DNA from: Pirellulales bacterium
GTDB lineage: Bacteria; Planctomycetota; Planctomycetia; Pirellulales; Thermoguttaceae
DNA: 64,000 nucleotides
Direction: 5' to 3'
NCBI GenBank assembly: GCA_016936015.1
Contig: JAFGPV010000083.1
Coordinates: 41,391-105,390, forward strand
Shown: in pieces, positions 13,770 through 22,607 of the stretch
Numbering within the stretch: the stretch's first letter is position 1
Layout: each line of letters starts with the position of its first letter
Notes under the pieces: generated by a model
Told to the model about the DNA's origin: nothing
The model's database searches: none
What the model saw: the letters and a program-made list of their open reading frames with translations, nothing else
Made by a program: the position numbers and the translations under genes

Positions 13770-14435
13770 ATGAACAGCACCGATCATTTCATCGAATTCG
13801 TGAGACATCTTTGTGAAAAGCGATGCATGTATGTCTGCGGTGGATCGTTTTATGAAGTCTGCGCCTTCCTTACAGGATACGCCCATGCATCGCCCGATTG
13901 CCCGCTTAGCGGTGAAGGAGGGAAGGCGTTTAACCACTTTGTATAAATCACATTCAGATTCCCAAGAAATTACTATTGGCCTGGCGTGCTGAAGCGTTGT
14001 ACGCGAGATGATTATGAAGCGATCGCGAGATTGCAAAACCTCGTGGCGGAATTCTTTGAAAAAACCAAGAACCAGTCCTACGAACAAATTATTCAGGAAC
14101 GGATATCATGGGTGCAAAGTCAAGAAGCAAGTGAACCCGAGACGGCTTGGCGGAGGTTTTCACATGCTCTCCACTTCAGAAACGGAGATGAGATCGAAAA
14201 CCTCATTCTCGAACACACGGAAGCAGCAATCCTGTGGTCTGGGACTAACTGCCCCGGTGTGGAAATTTTGCTGAATCACTTCGGGGAGGAATACTTCATG
14301 AGCCGTATTTCCGAATCCGGGGATGAAGGGGAGGCAACCTTCATCACCCCCTTTTATGGTCCCATCGTAATGAAGAAGATCGAGGGAAACTGGAAAATTG
14401 ATGCATCGAAGTTAATCGAGCACTGTAAAGTCTAG
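13770..14435 (+). pseudogene. Hypothetical gene interrupted by a single in-frame TAA
   Basis: An ATG at 13770 with GGAAG upstream opens a frame of 58 codons (MNSTDHFIEFVRHLCEKR ... GGKAFNHFV), stops at TAA 13944-13946, and then the same frame continues without another stop to 14435 (ITFRFPRNYYWPGVLKRCT, then DDYEAIARLQNLV). Together they give a protein of about 220 residues with even composition on both sides of the stop. The end, PIVMKKIEGNWKIDASKL, resembles SnoaL/NTF2-like families weakly. The downstream part could also start at GTG 13986. A nonsense mutation or a base-call error is the simplest reading. Function unknown. Confidence 0.6.
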
Positions 14436-14530
14436 AAGAACACGTTGTTTCAGCAGGCTTCTGAGACGATTGGGCAGTACAACTGAGAAGAATGGCATGT
14501 ACATAGTCTCCGCACAATGCCCTTTTCCAA

Positions 14531-14710
14531 CTAAGCGCTTTGTAGCATTTTGAGAATATGCTTGGCGAGATTTTCGTTGATCTCTTTATGTCGGGGAACG
14601 GGTTGGGAAACGCCCGTTTGGGGATTGGTGTACCAATCGTGTCTCGCTCCGTGGCGAACCAAGACACATCCCAGCTTTTCGAGACGTTGGATCAACTCAA
14701 CGCGCTTCAC
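14531..14710 (-). CDS. hicA: HicA-like mRNA interferase toxin (59 residues)
   Basis: A short frame with a GTG start encodes MKRVELIQRLEKLGCVLVRH, then GARHDWYTNPQTGVSQPVPRHKE and ends ILKMLQSA. This is the HicA double-stranded RNA-binding fold: the catalytic His sits in VRHGARHDWY, and P-V-P-R-H-x-E-I is the usual C-terminal signature. HicA cleaves mRNA unless bound by HicB. The GTG overlaps the stop of the upstream hicB gene as GTGA, so the two are translationally coupled, antitoxin first. The stop is TAG at 14531-14533. Confidence 0.85.
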   Translation of the reverse strand: MKRVELIQRLEKLGCVLVRHGARHDWYTNPQTGVSQPVPRHKEINENLAKHILKMLQSA

Positions 14711-14898
14711 GGGACGGTCAACTCCTCGACCTTGCGCACGCCGGGGATCTGACCGCTGGTGATATCAACGTAGAGGTCGCGAAGATGTTCTTGCAGTTCA
14801 TCGAACGACTCCCCTTGGGTGCGGTAATCCGGGTAATCCTGAAGATACCCTAAATACCAACCTTCCTCTTCCCAGTAAACAAACTTCACTGAATTCAT
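14707..14898 (-). CDS. hicB: HicB-family antitoxin
   Basis: A 63-residue protein: MNSVKFVYWEEEGWYLGYLQ, then DYPDYRTQGESFDELQEHLRDLYVDI. The pattern of beta strands followed by T-Q-G-x-S-x-x-E-L matches the partial RNase H fold of HicB antitoxins, which neutralise HicA. It lacks a C-terminal DNA-binding domain of the longer HicB proteins, ending EELTVP, so autoregulation by this protein alone is doubtful. It precedes hicA with a four-base overlap. Confidence 0.85.
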   Translation of the reverse strand: MNSVKFVYWEEEGWYLGYLQDYPDYRTQGESFDELQEHLRDLYVDITSGQIPGVRKVEELTVP

Positions 14899-15006
14899 AG
14901 CTGTCTTGAAAAAAGAACTGCTTTATGGGTGTCCCCTTAATTCCAATATTACCATGAAAAAACCGGTAAATCAAGATTCCCTCTTGGTTGCCTCTCCACA
15001 AGGCCC

Positions 15007-15405
15007 TCACCTCCTGCCCCTCTCGCATGACAAAGCAGCCGTGGGCGGAGAATCCTTCAGCGGGCAGCCGCAGGGCGGGCAGCGATAGAACTGCCCCAGG
15101 ACGGGCCAGCAAAACCGGGGCATCGGTTTGGGGCAGTAGCAATTGCAACTGCTGGGAATCTTGCAACAAGAGACGCATGGCGCCGGTTTGGGGCAGTAGC
15201 AGTTGCAACTGCAGGGAATCTTGATGCACGTGACGCAAGGCATCGGCTTGCGGCAGTAGGCGTCGGGACAGCAGCAGGGAACGGCGGCGCTGCGCGTGCA
15301 TTGCAGCTCCCGGCCCAAAGAACCTTGGCAACGCTCGACGGCGTCCGAGGATTCCACGAAATAAAGAAAAGACAATGATCCCAGCAACCAAAGAAATCGG
15401 TTCAT
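15007..15405 (-). CDS. Exported Cys-rich repeat protein
   Basis: A 132-residue product starting MNRFLWLLGSLSFLYFVESSDA, a signal peptide; the start at 15405 has GAGGTCCGG upstream, and 19 further upstream codons lie in a repeat. The mature part has more than 20 cysteines, with a repeated unit KPxPCVxC-x-KIPxSCNCYCP seen twice and partial copies on both sides (AVPCCCPDAYCRKPMPC, RCPPCGCPLK). Such spacing suggests disulfide cross-linking or metal binding at the cell surface. No enzyme domain is seen. The last few codons run into a GC-rich stretch like one of the local repeats, so the original end may have been altered. Confidence 0.65.
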   Translation of the reverse strand: MNRFLWLLGSLSFLYFVESSDAVERCQGSLGRELQCTRSAAVPCCCPDAYCRKPMPCVTCIKIPCSCNCYCPKPAPCVSCCKIPSSCNCYCPKPMPRFCWPVLGQFYRCPPCGCPLKDSPPTAALSCERGRR

Positions 15406-15440
15406 GTTCCGGACCTCAAGGATCAGGTGATGAATGTTGC

Positions 15441-15473
15441 AAAGTTTAGCGGCCGCCGGCACGGCGGCCCCGG
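15441..15473. repeat. Half copy of the GTTTAGC-GCCGCCGGC repeat
   Basis: AAGTTTAGCGGCCGCCGGCA matches the right arm (reverse complement) of the pair at 2670-2745. It lies between the efflux channel gene and the Cys-rich gene. Confidence 0.7.
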
Positions 15474-15484
15474 CCTTTCCCGCG

Positions 15485-17146
15485 TTACGGCTGCGTGTTC
15501 GACGGAGGCGTCGGGATCGGGGGGAGCACCGCCGGTTGGGGCGCCGGGCCGGCTGGCTCGGGCGGTCCCGGCGCCGGCAGGGGCTGGGCCGCGGGGGGAC
15601 TTAAGCGGATTTGCCACCCGCCGCCCAGGGCGCGGTACAGTTGAATCAGGTTCTGGGCCACCGAGCCTTCGACGACCGCCAATTGGTCCTGCTGCTGGGT
15701 CAGGAACTGCTGGACGTTGAACACCCGGTTGAAATCGACGATCCCCTCGCGGTATTGGTGCATGACCATATCCACCGACTGACGGGCGGCGTCGGCGCTT
15801 TGGGCCAACGAGCGGGCCTGCTGCTGCGACTTGAGGAAGGCGACCAGGGCGTTCTCGGCCTCGGCGTTGGCTTGCAGCACGGTGTTCTGGTACTGGACCG
15901 CCAGTTGCTGGAAGCGCGCTTCCTGGACGCGGACGTTGTTGTTCAATCGCCCGTAGTTGAGGACGTTCCAGTAGAAGGAAGGACCGACGCTGCCGGCGAT
16001 GGAGTCCGCGTCGAACAGGTCCTCGAACTTCGTGGCGTCCAGATAGATCGTGCCGCCGATCGAGAAGTGGGGATACAACTCGGAGGCGGCCACGCCGATC
16101 AGGGCGCTCTGGGCGGCGACCTCCCGCTCCGCCCGGCGGACGTCCGGACGGCGGCGGAGCAACTCCGCCGGAATGCCCACGGCCACCCGGGCGGGAATCC
16201 GGGGGATGCCGTGATGGTTGGCCAACATCCCGTCGATGTTCTGGGGCGGCATGCCCAGGAGAATGCACAGTTGATTGACGGCCTGCCGCCGCGCGGACTC
16301 CAACTGCGGAATGGCGGCCTCGGTGTTCGCCAGATCGGACTGGGCTTGCGTCACGTCGAGCTTCGTGACGACTTGCTCACGGAAGCGGTCCTCGGCGATC
16401 CGCAGGCTGCCCTGCTGGATCTTGACGTTCTCCCGGGCGTAAGCCAGCCGCCGTTCGGCGATTCGGACGTTGGTGTAGCTCTGGGCCACGTCGGACAGTA
16501 GCAGCACCAGGACGTTATCGTAATTCTCCACCGAGGCGTCGAGCCTGGCGTCGGCCACCTCGACTGCCCGACGGAACCGGCCCCAGAAATCCAGCTCCCA
16601 GGCGAGGTTGGTCCCCAGCGTGAACTCGTCGTAGAAACGCAACGGAATGAAGGCCCCGGCCAGGCTGTTCTTGCTGATGCCGGTGCGGGTATAGTCGCCG
16701 GTGACCTGCTGCTGCTGCGGGAACAGCTCACCGGCGGCGATGGCCCGCAAGGCCCGGGCCTCGAGAATCCGCAGCCCGGCGATGCGCACCGAAAGGTTCT
16801 GACGATAGGCCGTGTCGATCAGCGAATCGAGCACCGGATCGTCGAAGGTCCGCCACCAGGCGGCGTCGGCGACCCGGCTGGTATCGAGGACGGGGTTTCC
16901 CGCGTCGATCCATTGATCGGCCACCGGCGCGGACGGCGTGCAGTAGTTCGGACCGACCTTAAAGCCGTTGGCAATGTAGTCCCGAAAGCTCGTACACCCG
17001 GTCGAAAGCGCGAGGAGGACCATCGCCGGAAGGAGCAGCCGGCCGGCGGAAACCGACCGTCCGCGGGCGCTTTCGGATGAGGGAAACATTCGTTTTCGCA
17101 AGGCTGTTGAACGCATTCTGGGGGCCTCTTCTCCGATACAATCCAT
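15485..17146 (-). CDS. RND efflux outer-membrane channel lipoprotein, NodT/OprM family
   Basis: A 553-residue TolC-like outer-membrane factor. A hydrophobic stretch ends in LALSTGC, a lipobox, near residue 51, so the true start may be one of the internal methionines. It is followed by VGPNYCTPSAPVADQW, a typical NodT-family opening, and two long helical repeats with the family features NLAWELDFWGRFRRAVEVADA and LLRRRPDVRRAEREVAAQSA. The protein forms the outer-membrane exit duct for the RND pump encoded upstream in the same direction. The C-terminus is Pro/Ala-rich low complexity (about residues 515-553). Confidence 0.93.
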   Translation of the reverse strand: MDCIGEEAPRMRSTALRKRMFPSSESARGRSVSAGRLLLPAMVLLALSTGCTSFRDYIANGFKVGPNYCTPSAPVADQWIDAGNPVLDTSRVADAAWWRTFDDPVLDSLIDTAYRQNLSVRIAGLRILEARALRAIAAGELFPQQQQVTGDYTRTGISKNSLAGAFIPLRFYDEFTLGTNLAWELDFWGRFRRAVEVADARLDASVENYDNVLVLLLSDVAQSYTNVRIAERRLAYARENVKIQQGSLRIAEDRFREQVVTKLDVTQAQSDLANTEAAIPQLESARRQAVNQLCILLGMPPQNIDGMLANHHGIPRIPARVAVGIPAELLRRRPDVRRAEREVAAQSALIGVAASELYPHFSIGGTIYLDATKFEDLFDADSIAGSVGPSFYWNVLNYGRLNNNVRVQEARFQQLAVQYQNTVLQANAEAENALVAFLKSQQQARSLAQSADAARQSVDMVMHQYREGIVDFNRVFNVQQFLTQQQDQLAVVEGSVAQNLIQLYRALGGGWQIRLSPPAAQPLPAPGPPEPAGPAPQPAVLPPIPTPPSNTQP

Positions 17147-17335
17147 CTAAGATGCTTTATGGGTGTGATCGTCATTTTGCGTTCAAGTGAACCGAATAAC
17201 GCAAGCCACCCGCAGATCTTACGTAACCAGACCGAGCATCCAAGCCGATTGGGGGGGCGAGGGGTTCCAATCCGATTCACCCAGACTGGCACATCCGGTA
17301 AAGTCGCCAGCTAAGTGGAACCGTTAAATGAGTCC

Positions 17336-17392
17336 GTAGGGTGCGTGAAACGCACCGGCTCATTGCTGCATGGTGCGTTTCACGCACCCTAC
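17336..17392. repeat. Perfect 21-bp inverted repeat GTAGGGTGCGTG...CACGCACCCTAC
   Basis: Arms 17336-17356 and 17372-17392 are exact reverse complements (GTAGGGTGCGTGAAACGCAC + C) with a 15-base spacer. It ends six bases before the pump stop codon on the minus strand, so it could act as transcript-end hairpin between pump and channel genes. Repeats of this sequence type occur in many unrelated bacteria. Confidence 0.9.
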
Positions 17393-17397
17393 AGAAA

Positions 17398-20300
17398 TCA
17401 CAAGACCGGCTGCCGCGGTTCTTTGGAGAAGAATCGCGAGACCAGGACGAAGAACAAGGGGATGAAAATCAGATCGATAAAGGTGGCGGAGAGCATGCCG
17501 CCGGTCACTGCAGTTCCGATGGCGTTCATGGCCCCGGCCCCGGCGCCGGTGGCCAGGGCCAAAGGCAAGGTTCCGAAGAAGAAGGCCAGCGAGGTCATAA
17601 TGACGGGACGGAACCGGATCCGCACGGCGGCCAGCGTCGCCGGAACGACGCCTTCTCCGTGCCGCCGCTGTTCCTTGATGAACTGGATGATGAGGATCGC
17701 GTTCTTGGTGGAAAGCCCGAGGGTGGTCAAAAAACCGATTTGAAAGTACACGTCGTTCGACAGCCCGCGGTAGTAGGTGGCCGCCAGGGCGCCGAAGACG
17801 CCCAGGGGGAGCATCAGGAGGTTGACGAAGGGGATCGTCCAGCTTTCGTACAGCGCGGCCACGCAGAGGAAGATCACGAGCACGGAAAAGGCGTACAGCA
17901 GCGGCGCCTGGTTGGTGGCCATCCTTTCCTGGTAGGAAATGCCGGTCCAGTCGTAGCCGACGCCGGCGGGCAATCGCGAGGCGATCTCTTCCATCGCCTG
18001 CATGGCTTCGCCCGTGCTCCGGCCGGGGGCCGGCTCGGCCGTGATGTTCATCGAGGGAAATCCGTTGTAACGTTCAAGCCGGGGGGAGTTGGTGGTCCAG
18101 TGGGCCGAGGCGAACGAGGCGTAGGGGACCATTTTGCCGGCGTTGTTGCGGACGTACAGCCTTTTCAGGTCCTGGGGCAACATGCGGTAGGGGGCGTCGG
18201 CCTGGACGAAGACCCGCTTGACGCGGCCCCCCTGAATGAAGTCGTTGACGTAGGCGCTGCCGAAGGCGGCGGAGAGAGTCGTATGGATGGCATTGATGGG
18301 GATGTCTTGGGCACCGGCCTCTTCCCAGTCCACGTCCACGCGATATTCGGGGACGTCCTCCAGTCCGTTGGGACGGACGTTCACCAGCTGTTCCTTGTCC
18401 TGCATGGCCATGCCGAGGAGCATATTGCGGGCGTTCGTCAGGGCCTCGTGGCCGACGCCTCCCCGATCGACTAATTGGAAATCAACTCCGCGAGTCATAC
18501 CCAACTCAACGACGGCGGGCGGCGGAGTGACAAAGATCATCGCGTCGGGAATTCCGGAAAGCGCCATTGTGCCCCGGCCGGCGACGGCCGTGGCTTTCAA
18601 GTCGGGCCGGTCGCGCAGCTCCCAATCCTTCAACTTGACGAACGCCATGGCGTTGTTCTGGGCCCGGCCGGAAAAACCCATGCCGGCGATCGTCATCACC
18701 GACTCGACCGCGTCCTTTTCGTGTTCCTCGAAATATTTCCGGACGATGTCCGCCACCTCCTGGGTCCGCTCCAGCGTCGTGCCGGTCTTCATCATGATCA
18801 CGCACATCAAGACCCCTTGATCTTCGTCGGGCAGATAGGCGCTGCGGAGCCGGACGTACAAAAAAGCCACCGTGTACACAATGGCCGCGTAGCCGATCAG
18901 GAAGAAGATTTTCCGCTTCAGCGAGAATCCGACCAACCCCACGTAGCGGTCCCGGATCCAGAAAAAGACGCGATCGAACCGGCGGAAGAAGGGGCGGAAG
19001 AGGAAGAAGGCGTTTTCGGACGGTTCGTGTCCCGGGGGCACCGGCCGGAGCAGGGTCGCACAGAGGACCGGCGTGAGGATCAAGGCAACCACCACCGAGA
19101 GCAGCATCGAGGCGATGATCGTGACGGAAAACTGGCGGTAAATGACCCCCGTCGAGCCGGGAAAAAAGATCATCGGACCGAAAACGGCGGCCAGCACCAG
19201 GCCGATGCCGATCAGGGCGCTGGTGATCTGGTCCATCGACTTGGCCGTCGCCTCACGGGGCGAAAGCCCCTCCTCGGTCATGATCCGCTCGACGTTTTCC
19301 ACCACCACAATCGCGTCGTCCACCAACAGCCCGATGGCCAGCACCATGGCAAACATGGTCAGCATGTTGATCGAAAATCCGAACAGTCCCAGCGTGGCGA
19401 AGGTACCCAACAGCACCACCGGCACGGCGATCGTGGGAATCAGCGTGGCGCGGATGTTCCCCATGAACAACCACATCACCAGGAAGACCAATCCGACCGC
19501 CTCGAACAGCGTTTTAACCACTTCCCAGATGGCCACCTTCACGAAGGGAGTCGTGTCGAAGGGATAAACCACCTTCAGGCCCTTCGGGAAATACGGGGCC
19601 ATCTCTTTCAGTTTATCTTTGACGGCCTGGGCCGTGTCCAGCGCGTTGGCGCCCGGCGCCTGGCGGATGGCCAATCCGGCGCTGGGCTTGCCGTTGTGGA
19701 AGCTCTCGATGTCGTACGATTCGGCCCCCAGCTCGGTCCGCCCCACGTCCTTGATCCGCACGATCGAGCCGTCCGGATTGGCGCGGACGGGGATGTCGGC
19801 GAACTGCTCGGGGGTTTCCAGCAGGTTCTGCACCACGATCGAGACGTTCAGTTGCTGTCCCTTCACGGCCGGCGCCCCGCCGAATTGGCCAGCGGAGACC
19901 TCCACATTGTAGCTCCGCAGGGCCTGGATCACATCGGGGATAGTCAAGTTGTATTCGGTCAGCTTGTCGGGATTGAGCCAGACCCGCATGGCGTATTGCG
20001 CGCCGAAGGAGTTGACCTCGCCGACGCCGGGGATCCGCGCCAGGACCTTTTCCAGCGTGGAGAGCGCGTAATCGCGCAGGTCGTTGCCGTCCATGCTGCC
20101 GTCTTCGGAGACCAAGCCCACGATCAACAGATAGTTCCGCGTCGATTTGCTCACCTTCACGCCGGAACGCTGGACCACCTCGGGCAGGCTGGTCATGGCC
20201 AACTGGAGCTTGTTCTGCACCTTGGCCCAGGCTAGGTCCGGATCGGTTCCCGCCTTGAAGGTCAATTCGATCCGCGACATGCCGGCCGAATCGCTCGTGC

Positions 20301-20541
20301 CTGAAAGATACAACAAGTCGTCAAAGCCCGTCATCTTCTGCTCGATGATCTGGGTGACGCTGTTTTCCACCGTCTCGGCCGAGGCCCCCGGATAAAAGGA
20401 CTCGATGGCGATCGACGGGGGCGCGATCAGCGGATACTGCGAGATGGGCAGGTTGCAAATGGCCAACCCCCCCAGCACCATCAGCATGATGGCGATGACC
20501 CAGGCGAATACCGGACGGTCGAGAAAGAATCGGGAGAGCAT
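17398..20541 (-). CDS. RND efflux pump permease, HAE-1/AcrB family
   Basis: A 1047-residue inner-membrane pump, normal length for the AcrB/MexB family. It starts MLSRFFLDRPVFAWVIAI, the family N-terminus, carries the proton-relay aspartates in helix 4 (AIGLLVDDAIVVVENVERIM) and ends with TFIDLIFIPLFFVLVSRFF. The porter domain has ISQYPLIAPPSI and FYPGASAETVE. It exports drugs or other hydrophobic compounds with the adaptor and outer-membrane channel on either side. Adaptor, pump and channel follow in this order on the minus strand. Confidence 0.96.
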   Translation of the reverse strand: MLSRFFLDRPVFAWVIAIMLMVLGGLAICNLPISQYPLIAPPSIAIESFYPGASAETVENSVTQIIEQKMTGFDDLLYLSGTSDSAGMSRIELTFKAGTDPDLAWAKVQNKLQLAMTSLPEVVQRSGVKVSKSTRNYLLIVGLVSEDGSMDGNDLRDYALSTLEKVLARIPGVGEVNSFGAQYAMRVWLNPDKLTEYNLTIPDVIQALRSYNVEVSAGQFGGAPAVKGQQLNVSIVVQNLLETPEQFADIPVRANPDGSIVRIKDVGRTELGAESYDIESFHNGKPSAGLAIRQAPGANALDTAQAVKDKLKEMAPYFPKGLKVVYPFDTTPFVKVAIWEVVKTLFEAVGLVFLVMWLFMGNIRATLIPTIAVPVVLLGTFATLGLFGFSINMLTMFAMVLAIGLLVDDAIVVVENVERIMTEEGLSPREATAKSMDQITSALIGIGLVLAAVFGPMIFFPGSTGVIYRQFSVTIIASMLLSVVVALILTPVLCATLLRPVPPGHEPSENAFFLFRPFFRRFDRVFFWIRDRYVGLVGFSLKRKIFFLIGYAAIVYTVAFLYVRLRSAYLPDEDQGVLMCVIMMKTGTTLERTQEVADIVRKYFEEHEKDAVESVMTIAGMGFSGRAQNNAMAFVKLKDWELRDRPDLKATAVAGRGTMALSGIPDAMIFVTPPPAVVELGMTRGVDFQLVDRGGVGHEALTNARNMLLGMAMQDKEQLVNVRPNGLEDVPEYRVDVDWEEAGAQDIPINAIHTTLSAAFGSAYVNDFIQGGRVKRVFVQADAPYRMLPQDLKRLYVRNNAGKMVPYASFASAHWTTNSPRLERYNGFPSMNITAEPAPGRSTGEAMQAMEEIASRLPAGVGYDWTGISYQERMATNQAPLLYAFSVLVIFLCVAALYESWTIPFVNLLMLPLGVFGALAATYYRGLSNDVYFQIGFLTTLGLSTKNAILIIQFIKEQRRHGEGVVPATLAAVRIRFRPVIMTSLAFFFGTLPLALATGAGAGAMNAIGTAVTGGMLSATFIDLIFIPLFFVLVSRFFSKEPRQPVL

Positions 20542-20567
20542 CGGAAGCCTTTATCGGGGGTGTCGGA

Positions 20568-21914
20568 TCAACGCTGCGGGGCCTGCGCCGTACGCTCGGA
20601 TCTCGCTGCGGGAGTCTTCTCGATCCCGAAGGGGACGGCTTTCACGGGCGTTCCGGGCGGCGTCTTCATCATGTGGCTTCGGACGATCACCCGATCGCCC
20701 GAGGCCAGGCCCGAGGAAACCAGCCATTGATCGCCGACGGCGCGGTCGGTCGCCAGCGGGCGCGGCTCCACGATCCCCTTGGCGTTGACGAGCATGACCA
20801 TCGGATTCCCCTTCGAATCACGGGAGACGGCCTCTTGCGGAACGAGAATCGCCCGGTCGTTGATCCCTTCCTGAACCCGCGCCTTGACGAACATGCCGGG
20901 CAGCAGGATCCCGTCGGGATTGGGAACGACGATCCGCAGGATGACCGACCCGGTCGTCGGATCGACCGTCACGTCGCGGAACTTGAACGACCCTTCCTCC
21001 GCATACTCGGTGCCGTCTTCCAGGATGATCTTGACCTTGTCGGTCTCGATGTTTTTCAACTGGCCACTGGCCAGGCGACGCTTCAAACGGCTGATCTCCG
21101 TGGTCGATTGCGGCACGTCGACGAAAATCGGATCGAATTTCTGAATGGTCGCCAGGGGCATCGGCTGGTAGGCCGTGACGATGGCCCCCTCGGTGATGGC
21201 GGATCGGCCGATGCGGCCGGAAATCGGCGCGATGATCTTCGTGTAGCCGAGATTGATCCGGGCCGTCTCGACCGCGGCCTCGGCCTGCTGGATGGCCGCC
21301 AGGGCCACGTTGACCGCCTCCTGGTCGCTGTCGATCTGAGCCTGTGCCACCTTCAGCGCCGAGTCGGCCACCCGGACGTCGGCGGCGGCCTGATCGCGCT
21401 GCATCGCCGAGGCGGCGTTGGTCTTCAGCAGGTTCTCGTACCGGCGGAGATTCGTCTTCGCCAATTCCAGGATGGCCTCGTGCCGCTCCAGGCTGGCCTT
21501 GCTCGCCTGCACCGTAGCCTCCGCCCGGTCGGCGCTCTCCCGCGCGGCGGTGAGGTTCGCAACGGCGTTATGGTACGCCGCTTGATAAGGAGCCGGATCG
21601 ATCTGGTAGAGAACGTCGCCGGCCTTCACGTCGGCGCCTTCCGTAAACAACCGTTTTTGGAGCAGACCGTTCACCTGGGGCCGGATTTCCGCCACCAGGT
21701 AGCCGGCGGTCCGCCCCGGCAACTCCGAAGTCAACGTCACCGTCTGAGGTTGGACCGTGAGCACGCCCACCTCCGGAGTAGGCATTTTCGGCGGTCCCTG
21801 CCGGCCGTTGCAGCCCACAAGGCACGGAATTGCGGCCAAGACCCCCGCCAGCAACGGTTTCCAAAGATGCCGGTTCATGGTGATGCTCTCCGAGGCAAAG
21901 CGTCTGTCGATCAT
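20568..21914 (-). CDS. RND efflux periplasmic adaptor (AcrA family)
   Basis: A 448-residue membrane-fusion protein. From MNRHLWKPLLAGVLAAIPCL the signal ends with CLVGC, a lipobox. Then come a barrel/lipoyl segment (TSELPGRTAGYLVAEIRPQV), a long alpha-hairpin (about residues 100-215), and YTKIIAPISGRIGRSAITEG. Two starts are possible: ATG 21914 overlaps the TetR stop as ATGA with AGGAGAGG upstream, and ATG 21878 has GGAGAG upstream and puts the signal peptide at the N-terminus. The adaptor links the pump to the channel. Confidence 0.93.
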   Translation of the reverse strand: MIDRRFASESITMNRHLWKPLLAGVLAAIPCLVGCNGRQGPPKMPTPEVGVLTVQPQTVTLTSELPGRTAGYLVAEIRPQVNGLLQKRLFTEGADVKAGDVLYQIDPAPYQAAYHNAVANLTAARESADRAEATVQASKASLERHEAILELAKTNLRRYENLLKTNAASAMQRDQAAADVRVADSALKVAQAQIDSDQEAVNVALAAIQQAEAAVETARINLGYTKIIAPISGRIGRSAITEGAIVTAYQPMPLATIQKFDPIFVDVPQSTTEISRLKRRLASGQLKNIETDKVKIILEDGTEYAEEGSFKFRDVTVDPTTGSVILRIVVPNPDGILLPGMFVKARVQEGINDRAILVPQEAVSRDSKGNPMVMLVNAKGIVEPRPLATDRAVGDQWLVSSGLASGDRVIVRSHMMKTPPGTPVKAVPFGIEKTPAARSERTAQAPQR

Positions 21915-22549
21915 GAACTCCCTCTCCTCTTCCGCTCGGCATCGCTGAGGATGCCGTGAAACGTGATGTCAAGAATGTCCCGGGCCTGGTCCTCCGGACG
22001 ATGCTGCCGCTCGTCAAGGTAGTTCGAAAACATCGTGCCGTGGAGCAAGTCGCACAGCACGTCGGTGATCCGTTCGACGGGCACGTCGCGGACCCGGCCC
22101 GCCGCAATCAAGTCGCGGAAAAGCTCCTTCCAGGGTTGAAGGTACTTCTCCCGACGCTCCAGGGCAACGTCCTTGTAATACGCCCGCTCTTGAACCGATA
22201 ACTCGACGAATTCCGGATGGTCGGCAAATAATTTCAAATACATTTCAACCGCCCGGGCGAACCGCTGCAAGGGATCCTTCACGCCAGCGATGGCCGCCTG
22301 CATCGCCTCGTGAAACTGCTCCACCTGCCGGTCAACCGCCGCCAGGAACAACTCCCGCTTGGACGCGAAGTACCGGTACAACGTCCCCTTGCCCACGCCC
22401 AGCCGATCGGCCAACGCCTGGGTGTCCGCATTGGCGTACCCCTGCTCGGCGAACAGCGTCGTGGCGGCCGCAAGGATCTCCTCCTCGCGCCGGGACTTAA
22501 TGTCGTTGGACACCGATTTGCCGTCGGATGTTCGGGCGGAAAGGGTCAT
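21911..22549 (-). CDS. TetR-family repressor of the RND operon
   Basis: A 212-residue TetR/AcrR regulator. The N-terminal HTH is clear: EEILAAATTLFAEQGYANAD, then TQALADRLGVGKGTLYRYFASKRELF (about residues 20-65). The C-terminal ligand domain is divergent. It is the first gene of a four-gene set with adaptor, pump and channel and overlaps the adaptor by four bases, so it should autoregulate the whole operon. A palindromic site suited to a TetR dimer lies 39 bases upstream of its start. Confidence 0.93.
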   Translation of the reverse strand: MTLSARTSDGKSVSNDIKSRREEEILAAATTLFAEQGYANADTQALADRLGVGKGTLYRYFASKRELFLAAVDRQVEQFHEAMQAAIAGVKDPLQRFARAVEMYLKLFADHPEFVELSVQERAYYKDVALERREKYLQPWKELFRDLIAAGRVRDVPVERITDVLCDLLHGTMFSNYLDERQHRPEDQARDILDITFHGILSDAERKRRGSS

Positions 22550-22587
22550 AGATTTTGGATCGGCTGAGTTGCAAGAACGCCAATGCG

Positions 22588-22607
22588 GACTGACCAGTCA
22601 GTCAGTC
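22588..22607. promoter_or_regulatory. Palindromic operator for the TetR regulator
   Basis: GACTGACCAGTCAGTCAGTC contains ACTGAC-CA-GTCAGT, a perfect inverted repeat. This ACTGAC/GTCAGT half-site type is common in front of TetR-controlled RND operons. It lies upstream of the TetR start on the minus strand and also 385 bases before the divergent histidine kinase. Confidence 0.8.

Noticed and set aside
13578..14087. 169-residue minus-strand frame between kinase and interrupted gene
   Set aside because: It overlaps the terminator hairpin and the better-supported plus-strand frame, with no ribosome binding site.
14558..14752. 64-residue plus-strand frame over hicA
   Set aside because: The opposite strand encodes a recognisable HicA with the catalytic His motif; the plus frame has no such support.
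18475..20235. 586-residue open frame antisense to the RND pump gene
   Set aside because: It lies entirely opposite a clear AcrB-type gene, has no homology and a His/Arg/Gly-rich composition typical of reverse frames in GC-rich DNA.
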